Shown here piece after piece: positions 18,001 through 23,132 of a DNA stretch of 23,132 nucleotides. This DNA comes from CAZJQD01 sp964548165 [NCBI: uncultured bacterium] (GTDB lineage: Bacteria; UBA8481). Location of the stretch: assembly GCA_964548165.1 (NCBI GenBank), contig CAZJQD010000024.1, positions 13,249 to 36,380 of the forward strand, in the 5' to 3' direction. Position 1 is the stretch's first letter. Each line of letters opens with the position of its first letter. The notes beneath the pieces are model-generated. The model was not told the origin of the DNA. It made no database searches and saw only the letters and a program-made list of their open reading frames with translations. Both the position numbers and the translations under genes were made by a program.

Positions 18001-18211
18001 TCTCCTTGCTGAAGGTGGCCGTGAGCCGCGTGTTCAGGGCCACGCCGACGGCGGACGGAGCGGGCACGACGGCCGTGACGGTAGGCGAAATTACGGCTGC
18101 GGGATTCCAGTGCCCGGTATTCCCTCCGCCCGAGCACCCGGGCAAAAACAGCACAAGACTCGCAAACAACCACATCCATCCGATACCGGTTCCGCCCGTA
18201 ATTCGATTCAT
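15065..18211 (-). CDS. Ig-like-repeat lipoprotein with DUF3494 ice-binding domain
   Basis: The 1048-residue protein starts MNRITGG, 8 bases after AAAGGTGG, and has a lipoprotein signal peptide ending FLPGC. Seven SbsA/Big_5-type Ig-like domains follow (each with [11 protein letters not shown], then AGNxxxxxxTWxFTTG), alternating in two subtypes as in the giant paralogue at 1-4430. From about residue 815 to the end is a DUF3494 (PF11999) ice-binding domain: [16 protein letters not shown], then [53 protein letters not shown] and [17 protein letters not shown]3494 folds as a beta-helix that binds ice crystal planes. Here it would be displayed at the tip of an Ig stalk anchored by lipid in the outer membrane, which fits attachment to ice or ice structuring near the cell. 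The palindrome promoter at 18290-18335 lies upstream. Confidence 0.93.
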   Translation of the reverse strand: MNRITGGTGIGWMWLFASLVLFLPGCSGGGNTGHWNPAAVISPTVTAVVPAPSAVGVALNTRLTATFSKEMDAVSVNAVTFTLVNNLGTPVSGTVAYDSPSKVATFTPDTNLAASTVFTATVTTGVKDVAGNSMLANYAWSFTTGVATDTAAPRVIATNIRHTDTNVSINTLVGATLSEPMDPLTINITSFTLTSGLTTVAGRVTANGANAVFTPDTYLAPNTAYMARLTTAAKDLAGNPMVADSTWTFTTGAGLDTTPPTVNSVIPIAGATGVSIGIKSISATFSEPMDPATLTNLTMTMMDSTGVNVPGTLAYDLILLSNIATFRPTDTLLANMRYTVTISTAVTDLARNAMAAPFSWSFTTGSAADTTAPRVISHINKNGDTNVSVSTNLGVTFSEPMDPLTITAATFTCTRVGGTVTGVISYSGVNAVLDPDTDLLPSTLYTVRITTGAKDLAGNSLATDSTWSFTTGLLADTIAPRVNSVIPVDGASGVSTNLDVISATFSEAMNPATITTATFSVKDSTGVAVPGTMVYDLILLSNIATFSPTGDLYPNSQYTATITTAVKDLSGNPLDTSFIWRFTTGAAPDSIPPRVIAHVNNHGDTGVPINTQIGVTFSEQMNPLTLTTTTFKLTTAGVPVAGSVTYAGVNAVFDPDNDLAVSTLYTVTVTTGAKDIAGNSIVTDTSWSWTTGTSTDTTAPRVILVNPGRDTTNVPINKSVSATFNEPMDPATITVLTYTLKETLTDSLVAGTIIYDQILLSNIATFNPTDNLKPNTQYTATLTTGVKDLNRNALATDSTWNFTTGTDTAAGAMPLNAAAPYGGIGGGAGITNEGILTVINGDLGTTGASTLVVAFYDAFANYGAPDGKVNGRIYTDLPAPGTATSMAIATAARAAAQQAWVNLSPANMPGGANVGNNLGGLTLAPGIYQAPGGTFAITGSDLTLDAQGDPDATFVFQAGSSLTVGAAGAPRSVILINGAQAANVFWQVGTAATINAAGGGTMVGTIIADAGVTFSTSGVAVITTLNGRALGLNAAVTMVNTVINVPGF

Positions 18212-18289
18212 GGCAAACTTTCCACCTTTCAAGGTAAACACGTTCTTCTGATACGCCTCGCGCTGGAGGCCCCAGTAAGCACCGAATGA

Positions 18290-18335
18290 ATGTTACGTTT
18301 CGGAGGTCGTTCGCCACCATGGGGTCAAATCCCCA
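18290..18335 (-). promoter_or_regulatory. Palindrome promoter of the ice-binding lipoprotein gene
   Basis: Read on the minus strand this is TGGGGA-TTTG-ACCCCA, then 24 bases, then TAACAT at 18295-18290. The palindrome ends 108 bases before the ATG at 18211. The intergenic region 18212-18526 holds this promoter and the oppositely directed copy at 18445-18489, and nothing else evident. Confidence 0.65.
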
Positions 18336-18444
18336 TGACTGCCTCTCCAGGCCATCTGTGTGCGGTCGAGCGCTTCCCATGTGCGCTTTGCCGGGCTTCA
18401 TGCCCTCCCGGATTCCGGGTGCGCGAACACTCATGGCGATGAGG

Positions 18445-18489
18445 TAGGGTTAAACCTCATATCCCGCGGCAAAGAGGCACTCCTAAGCT
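18445..18489 (+). promoter_or_regulatory. Palindrome promoter facing the 18527 gene
   Basis: TAGGGT-TAA-ACCTCA sits within a larger inverted repeat, 18439-18460, with 7-base outer arms ATGAGGT and ACCTCAT. TAAGCT begins 25 bases after the right arm, at 18484. The start of the downstream gene is 38 bases further. Confidence 0.6.
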
Positions 18490-18526
18490 GTCTCATGATC
18501 ACAATTCATAACGGGATGTCCGCGAC

Positions 18527-18982
18527 GTGAATCAGCACCTGACTCAATACACGCAGATCCGCGCAGTCCTGGCTGCGGCGGCATCCCTGGATGCCTGCTG
18601 CACGATCCCCGGCGCCCTCGATGTCCTCCTCTCGGGCGACGTGCGGCAGGTGGCGTCCCACGAATTCGAGACCACGGGCCTCTGCGTCGGCGTCGATGCG
18701 ATCTGCACGGGCGCGGGAAAGAATGGTCCCCACGCCGTCGACGCCGTCACCTGGCACGTCTCGCCTGAAGGAGGAGGATCCTTTCAGAAATTTGATACCG
18801 GCATGCACTTCCACGCCCGAGCCGCGGGGCACTATGAGATCTGGGCGCAGGCGACCGAGGATATCCTCTCCCCTCGCACGCGGTTGGTCGTCCATGTCCC
18901 CCTGGATCAGGCCACGACGGCGGCATCGGCCGGATCCTGCCGCGGCGCCGACACCTTCCTGAATCGCCCCCAGGCCACCTAG
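18527..18982 (+). CDS. Unrecognised beta-rich protein
   Basis: The 151-residue product starts at a GTG with no clear ribosome site. There is no signal peptide or membrane segment. Residues about 45-125 have an Ig-like strand pattern (VDAVTWHVSPEGGGSFQ, FHARAAGHYEIWAQA, RTRLVVHVPL), like the last strands of bacterial Ig-like domains. Five Cys include CC at 24-25. I do not recognise a family. Its promoter region carries the palindrome and a -10 hexamer at the standard spacing, which supports expression. The coding strand is further supported by the well-placed convergent neighbour. Confidence 0.65.
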   Translation: MNQHLTQYTQIRAVLAAAASLDACCTIPGALDVLLSGDVRQVASHEFETTGLCVGVDAICTGAGKNGPHAVDAVTWHVSPEGGGSFQKFDTGMHFHARAAGHYEIWAQATEDILSPRTRLVVHVPLDQATTAASAGSCRGADTFLNRPQAT

Positions 18983-19012
18983 GCCGGCGGTTTCACAGGG
19001 TAAACCCTTCGT

Positions 19013-19162
19013 CTAAAGAACGGATCGACCGCGGATGACACGGATCAGGACGATGCCGACCGCGAGAAACAGCAGGATGTGGATGAATCCACCCATCGTG
19101 TTCGCGCTGACCATGCCAAGTATCCACATGACGACCAGGATGATGAGTATCGTTTCCAACAT
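19013..19162 (-). CDS. Lmo0937-type small membrane protein
   Basis: The 49-residue protein starts MLETILIILVVMWILGMVSA, continues NTMGGFIHILLFLAVGIVLI and ends RVIRGRSVL. It has two hydrophobic helices joined by the short NTMGGFIH turn and a basic tail. This is the layout and length of the Lmo0937 family of tiny membrane proteins, widely found near stress genes; their function is unknown. AAGGAG lies about 9 bases before the ATG. The palindrome promoter at 19201-19246, with perfect arms, lies directly upstream. The gene converges on 18527-18982 with a 30-base gap. Confidence 0.88.
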   Translation of the reverse strand: MLETILIILVVMWILGMVSANTMGGFIHILLFLAVGIVLIRVIRGRSVL

Positions 19163-19200
19163 GACTTCTTCTCCTTCATGGGAATAGCGAGCAACAGATC

Positions 19201-19246
19201 ATGTTAGCCAGGACGGAGCGCGAAACGACATGGGGTGGAGACCCCA
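19201..19246 (-). promoter_or_regulatory. Palindrome promoter of the Lmo0937-type gene
   Basis: On the minus strand TGGGGT-CTCC-ACCCCA (perfect 6-bp arms) is followed after 24 bases by TAACAT at 19206-19201. The gap 19163-19411 holds this site and the oppositely directed copy at 19292-19337. Confidence 0.7.
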
Positions 19247-19291
19247 GGAACGCGCGCCCGGCAGCGGCGACAGGGGGCTTCTCGCGCGTCT

Positions 19292-19337
19292 TGGGGTTAT
19301 GACCCCATATCGAACGCCGACGCCCGGGACCTAGGAT
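19292..19337 (+). promoter_or_regulatory. Palindrome promoter of the hybrid kinase operon
   Basis: TGGGGT-TATG-ACCCCA has perfect 6-bp arms, and TAGGAT begins 25 bases after the right arm, at 19332. It ends about 105 bases before the preferred start at 19412. Its position argues against an earlier start at 19235, which would place the promoter inside the coding region. Confidence 0.7.
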
Positions 19338-19411
19338 TACCTGTATGCCTGCCCCCAATTGCCATCATTCGAGGTCCGTGGAGCCGGGATGTCCTCCGGG
19401 ATCAGGCGTCG

Positions 19412-22360
19412 ATGGACGGCTCCATGACCGCCGATAGCCCCCGCCCGAGGCGCTCCGAGGAGGTTCTCCTCAAGGCGGACGCCCTGCAGAACGCGATCTT
19501 CAACAGCGCGAACTTCTCGTCGATCGCCACCGACGCCAAAGGTGTCATCCAGATCTTCAATGTCGGAGCCGAACGGATGCTGGGATACACCGCCGCCGAG
19601 GTGATGAACAAGATCACGCCGGCCGACATCTCCGATCCGCAGGAAGTGATCGTGCGGGCCACGGCGCTCTCGCTGGAGCTCGGCACCCCGATCACCCCGG
19701 GCTTCGAGGCCCTCGTCTTCAAGGCCTCCCGTGGGATCGAGGACATCTACGAGCTGACCTACATCCGCAAGGACGGCAGCCGCTTCCCGGCCGTCGTCTC
19801 CGTCACCGCGCTTCGCGACGCGGAGAACACCATCATCGGGTACCTTCTCATCGGCACCGACAACACCGCCCGCAAGCGAGCCGAGGAAGCCCTCTTGAAG
19901 GCGGGCGCCCTGCAGAACGCCATCTTCAACAGCGCCAACTTCTCGTCGATCGCCACCGACGCCAGGGGCGTCATCCAGATCTTCAACGTCGGCGCCGAGC
20001 GGATGCTGGGCTACGCGGCGGGCGAGGTGATGGACAAGATCACGCCGGCCGACATCTCGGACCCCGACGAAGTGGTCGCCCGCGCCACGGCCCTCAGCGT
20101 CGAGTTCGCCACGCCGATCGCGCCCGGGTTCGAGGCCCTCGTCTTCAAGGCGTCGCGCGGGATCGAGGACATCTACGAGCTGACCTACTTCCGCAAGGAC
20201 GGCAGTCGCTTCCCGGCCGTCGTCTCCGTCACGGCACTCCGGGACGCCGACGAGGCCATCATCGGATATCTCCTCATCGGCACGGACAACACCGCCCGCA
20301 AGCAGGTCGAGGAAGAACGGATGAAGCTCGACCAGCGACTGCGCGACCAGCACTTCTACACGCGGTCGCTCATCGAGTCCAACATCGACGCCATCATGAC
20401 CACCGATCCCCGGGGGATCATCACGGACGTCAACAAGCAGACGGAGGCCCTGACCGGGTGCACGCGCGACGAGCTCATCGGCGCCCCCTTCAAGAACTAC
20501 TTCACCGATTCCTCGCGCGCGGAAGCAAGCATCACGCGCGTCCTCAACGAGGGCAAGGTCACCAACTACGAGCTGACCGCCCGCTCGCGCGAGGGCAAGC
20601 TCACCGTCGTCTCCTACAATGCGAACACGTTCCACGACCGCGATCGCAAGCTCCAGGGCGTCTTCGCGTCGGCCCGGGACATCACGGAGCTCAAGCGCTT
20701 CGAGCAGACCCTCAAGCGCAAGAACGTCGAGCTCGAGGAGGCCAGCCGCATGAAGTCGGAGTTCCTGGCCAACATGTCGCATGAGCTGCGAACCCCGCTG
20801 AACGCCATCATCGGCTTCTCCGAGGTCCTCAAGGACGGCTTGATGGGCGAGATGACCGAGGAACAGCGGGGCTTCATCGGCGACATCTTCAACAGCGGCA
20901 AGCATCTCCTCTCCCTGATCAACGACATCCTCGATCTCTCCAAGGTCGAGGCCGGGGCCATGACGCTCGACCTGGAACCCCTCCAGATGTCCTCGCTCCT
21001 CGTGAACAGCCTCTCCATCATCCGGGAGAAGGCCGCGACCCGGAACATTCACCTGGAGATCGACGTGTCCGAGGACCTGGGGCCCATCCATGCCGATGCA
21101 CGCAAGATCAAGCAGATCGTCTACAACCTCCTCTCGAACGCCGTCAAGTTCAGCCGGGACGGCGGGCGCGTCACCCTTCACGCCAGCCGCGAGCTCAGGG
21201 CGAAGGTAGGGCAATCCAGCGGCGCCTGGTCCGGCGGTCGCAGCTTCCCGCTGGCCACCAATGAGTTCGCGGAGTTCCTGAAGATCAGCGTTTCTGACAG
21301 CGGCATCGGGATCTCGCCGGAAGGGCTCGAGCAGATCTTCAAGCCCTTCAGCCAGATCGACGGGGGGCTGTCGCGAAAGTTCGAGGGCACGGGCCTGGGG
21401 CTGGCCATGGTCAAGCTCCTCGCCGAGCTCCATGGCGGAACCGTGGCGCTGGAGAGCACCACGGGCCAGGGTACGTGCGTTACGGTCTGGGTGCCGCTTC
21501 GCATGGAGGGACAGGCGGGGCATGAACGCCTCGGCACCGGATCCGCGCCACCGCCCGGTTCCGCGAACACGAGGCCGTCCCGGGTAGACCAGGCGCCAAC
21601 GGGGATCCGAACCGCCCTCGTCGTGGAGGACGATTTTCGCTCCGCGGACCTTATCCGCGTGCAACTCGAAGCGGAGGGATTCACGGTCCTGGTCGCACCC
21701 ACCGCCGAGACCGCCCTCGCGCTCGCGGTGCAGCACCCCCTCTCGCTCATCACCCTCGACATCATGCTGCCCAAGATCGACGGCTGGGATTTTCTCTCCC
21801 GGATCAAGCTCATGCCGGACTTGCGGCGGATCCCGATCGTGATCATCTCGATCGTCGCGGATCGCAACAAGGGATACGCGCTCGGAGCGGCGGCCGTCAT
21901 GCAGAAGCCGATCTCGCGCCAGGAGCTGCACGAGGCCCTGATCGACCTGGGACTCTTTCCGCTCCCCCAGGACCGCACCCTGAAGGTGCTCGTCGTGGAT
22001 GATGATCCCAACGCGGTCGAGCTCGTGGCGCTCAACATCCAGGATTCCACGAGGCTGGTCCTCAGGGCGTATGGTGGCCGGGAAGCCATCGACACCACGC
22101 TCCGGGAACTTCCGGACCTGATCATCCTGGACCTCATGATGCCCGACGTCAGCGGGTTCGACGTGATCGAGGCGCTCAAGGAAAATCTTTCCACCGTCCG
22201 GATCCCCATCATCGTAGTCACGGCCAAGAAGGTCACCTCGGAGGATCTCGCCCGCCTGAACGGCTTCGTCTCGGCCATCATGGAGAAATCCCACTTCGAT
22301 CGCGAACGCTTCATCACGGAGATTCGACGTGCCATGGCCGGGCGCCGGGTCATCGGCTGA
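19412..22360 (+). CDS. Three-PAS hybrid sensor histidine kinase with two receiver domains
   Basis: The product is about 982 residues and cytoplasmic, with no membrane segment. Domain order is PAS1 (about 20-160), PAS2 (about 162-302), PAS3 (about 312-430), HisKA (phospho-acceptor H457 in MSHELRTPLNAI), HATPase_c (about 560-700; NLLSNAVKFS, DSGIGIS, GTGLGLAMVK), receiver 1 (phospho-acceptor about D783 in TLDIMLP, lysine in QKP) and receiver 2 (about D907 in ILDLMMPD, lysine in EKS). PAS1 and PAS2 are near-identical tandem copies, 426 bases apart. The two C-terminal receivers and the two receiver proteins encoded next suggest a branched phosphorelay. I prefer the ATG at 19412; the frame is open further upstream (ATG at 19235), but that segment holds the palindrome promoter and lacks a recognisable domain. 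An ATG at 19424 is also possible. Confidence 0.92.
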   Translation: MDGSMTADSPRPRRSEEVLLKADALQNAIFNSANFSSIATDAKGVIQIFNVGAERMLGYTAAEVMNKITPADISDPQEVIVRATALSLELGTPITPGFEALVFKASRGIEDIYELTYIRKDGSRFPAVVSVTALRDAENTIIGYLLIGTDNTARKRAEEALLKAGALQNAIFNSANFSSIATDARGVIQIFNVGAERMLGYAAGEVMDKITPADISDPDEVVARATALSVEFATPIAPGFEALVFKASRGIEDIYELTYFRKDGSRFPAVVSVTALRDADEAIIGYLLIGTDNTARKQVEEERMKLDQRLRDQHFYTRSLIESNIDAIMTTDPRGIITDVNKQTEALTGCTRDELIGAPFKNYFTDSSRAEASITRVLNEGKVTNYELTARSREGKLTVVSYNANTFHDRDRKLQGVFASARDITELKRFEQTLKRKNVELEEASRMKSEFLANMSHELRTPLNAIIGFSEVLKDGLMGEMTEEQRGFIGDIFNSGKHLLSLINDILDLSKVEAGAMTLDLEPLQMSSLLVNSLSIIREKAATRNIHLEIDVSEDLGPIHADARKIKQIVYNLLSNAVKFSRDGGRVTLHASRELRAKVGQSSGAWSGGRSFPLATNEFAEFLKISVSDSGIGISPEGLEQIFKPFSQIDGGLSRKFEGTGLGLAMVKLLAELHGGTVALESTTGQGTCVTVWVPLRMEGQAGHERLGTGSAPPPGSANTRPSRVDQAPTGIRTALVVEDDFRSADLIRVQLEAEGFTVLVAPTAETALALAVQHPLSLITLDIMLPKIDGWDFLSRIKLMPDLRRIPIVIISIVADRNKGYALGAAAVMQKPISRQELHEALIDLGLFPLPQDRTLKVLVVDDDPNAVELVALNIQDSTRLVLRAYGGREAIDTTLRELPDLIILDLMMPDVSGFDVIEALKENLSTVRIPIIVVTAKKVTSEDLARLNGFVSAIMEKSHFDRERFITEIRRAMAGRRVIG

Positions 22361-22361
22361 C

Positions 22362-22730
22362 ATGGCCAGGATCCTGGTCATCGAGGACAATCCCGCGAAC
22401 ATGAAGCTCGCCGTGCTCCTCCTGGACAAGGCCGGTCATGACGTCCTGACCGCCATCGATGCGGAGGCCGGGCTCACGATGGCCCGCATCGAGCAACCCC
22501 AGCTCATCCTGATGGATATCCAGTTGCCGGGCATGGATGGACTCGAGGCCACGCGCCTGCTCAAGCTCGACGCCGCTACCAGCGGCATTCCCGTGATCGC
22601 CCTGACCGCCCTGGCGATGAAGGGCGACGAGGAGCGCATACGAGCCGCCGGTTGCGACGGTTACATCGCCAAGCCGCTCGACTACAAGGGATTCCTGTCG
22701 ACCGTGACGGCCCAGCTGGCGCGGGCATGA
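22362..22730 (+). CDS. Single-domain response regulator (DivK/CheY-like)
   Basis: The 122-residue protein is a stand-alone receiver: acidic pair E8-D9, phospho-acceptor D52 in ILMDIQLPGMDG, T82 and K104 in YIAKPLD. It has no output domain, so it probably shuttles phosphate or binds a partner. It begins one base after the stop of the hybrid kinase and its own stop overlaps the next start, so the three are one translational unit. The ATG at 22362 starts the canonical MARILVIEDN. Confidence 0.93.
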   Translation: MARILVIEDNPANMKLAVLLLDKAGHDVLTAIDAEAGLTMARIEQPQLILMDIQLPGMDGLEATRLLKLDAATSGIPVIALTALAMKGDEERIRAAGCDGYIAKPLDYKGFLSTVTAQLARA

Positions 22731-23132
22731 GCCCGGGCGCCGTTCCCGGCGGGGAGCCTCGCTCCTCCACCGTCTACATTCTCGATGACGATGAGGGTCT
22801 ACTCGAGTTCGTCGCGCTCTCTCTTGGCAACATGGGATACCGCGTCGAGAGTTTCTCGCAGCCATCCGCGCTCTTAAGTCGCCTCCACGAACGGCGGCCC
22901 GACGTCATCCTCATCGACATCCGCATGCCGGGAATGAACGGGCACCAGGTCATCCGGGAGATCCACCGGGAGGATAAGGCGACGCCCATCATCGTCATGT
23001 CAGCCTCCGACAAGCAGGAGGACGCCGTCGAAGCCCTGCGGCTCAAGGCCTGCGATTTCCTGCAGAAGCCTCTCCGGGATTTCGAGGTGATCCATGCCGT
23101 CGAGCGAGCGATCATCGGCGCGCCGGGCGGCG
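22727..23132 (+). CDS. Response regulator, C-terminus off window
   Basis: The first 135 codons are present. After a 14-residue Gly/Pro-rich lead comes a receiver domain: D20-D21-D22, phospho-acceptor D64 in LIDIRMPGMNG, S in VMSAS and K in LQKPL. The receiver ends about at the window edge, so an output domain cannot be judged. The ATG overlaps the previous stop (ATGA). The cut protein is the third gene of the hybrid-kinase operon. Confidence 0.9.
   Translation, partial: MSPGAVPGGEPRSSTVYILDDDEGLLEFVALSLGNMGYRVESFSQPSALLSRLHERRPDVILIDIRMPGMNGHQVIREIHREDKATPIIVMSASDKQEDAVEALRLKACDFLQKPLRDFEVIHAVERAIIGAPGG

Noticed and set aside
16406-18289. Plus-strand open frame of 627 codons opposite the ice-binding gene
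   Set aside because: It has the same low-complexity antisense composition; the minus strand encodes recognisable Ig-like domains.
18997-19008. AGGGT-AA-ACCCT inverted repeat
   Set aside because: It looks like another palindrome copy, but its centre is 2 bases, it lies between convergent gene ends, and no TANNNT is at the required spacing on either strand. It is probably not an operator.
19196-19209. AGATCATGTTAGCC, almost the same as AGATCAGGTTAGCC at 12617-12630 and similar to 8654-8664
   Set aside because: The match is short. At 19196 it overlaps the -10 box of the Lmo0937-type gene. The copies at 8654 and 12617 adjoin the repeat elements, so the third may be chance.
19235-19411. Upstream extension of the hybrid kinase to an ATG at 19235
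   Set aside because: The extra 59 residues have no domain. The segment contains the palindrome at 19292-19307 and the TAGGAT hexamer, so it is better read as promoter.
19337-22429. Minus-strand open frame of 1030 codons opposite the hybrid kinase
   Set aside because: It is a GC-rich antisense shadow. The plus strand has complete PAS, HisKA, HATPase and receiver motifs.

Overview
The window is GC-rich DNA from a diderm (Gram-negative-type) bacterium. This is shown by OmpA-type peptidoglycan-binding domains, a beta-barrel porin-like domain and lipobox signal peptides. Nothing seen fixes the phylum; an uncultured soil or sediment lineage would fit, but that is a guess. There are no rRNA, tRNA, CRISPR or transposase genes.

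Layout. Positions 1-5558 (minus strand) hold a very large lipoprotein of tandem bacterial Ig-like domains (C-terminus off the window), preceded by a collagen-like/OmpA lipoprotein. Positions 5904-8441 (plus) form a three-gene signalling operon: a kinase-dead partner protein, a NarL/NarX-type histidine kinase with an RsbU-N-like sensor region, and a NarL/FixJ-type response regulator. Positions 8713-11474 (plus) encode an Ig-repeat OmpA protein and a TolB-like beta-propeller protein. Positions 11710-12406 hold a doubtful small ORF and a low-affinity iron permease family protein. Positions 12640-18211 (minus) hold a small secreted helical protein, a beta-barrel/collagen/OmpA protein, and a seven-Ig-domain lipoprotein ending in a DUF3494 ice-binding domain. 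Positions 18527-19162 hold an unrecognised beta-rich protein and a 49-residue Lmo0937-type membrane protein. Positions 19412-23132 (plus) hold a three-PAS hybrid histidine kinase followed by two receiver proteins, the last cut by the window edge.

The strongest non-genic signal is a recurrent 15-16 bp palindrome, roughly TRGGGT-N3/4-ACCYYA, found only between genes. In six cases a TANNNT hexamer (a -10 box) begins exactly 25 bases after the promoter-proximal arm. Three divergent intergenic regions carry two palindromes each, one per direction. One of these promoters drives the histidine kinase/NarL-type regulator operon itself. The layout matches LuxR/NarL-type activators, so I propose that the response regulator at 7755-8441 is the activator of a local envelope and stress regulon. 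Its members would include the ice-binding adhesin, the Lmo0937-type protein, the hybrid kinase operon and a secreted protein.

Two other structures stand out. Both collagen-like proteins are built from six exact 29-residue blocks (eight Gly-X-Y triplets plus one Gly-X4 interruption). The signalling operon begins with a full-length copy of the kinase's sensor and dimerisation region in which the phospho-accepting His182 is Gln182 and the ATPase domain is absent.
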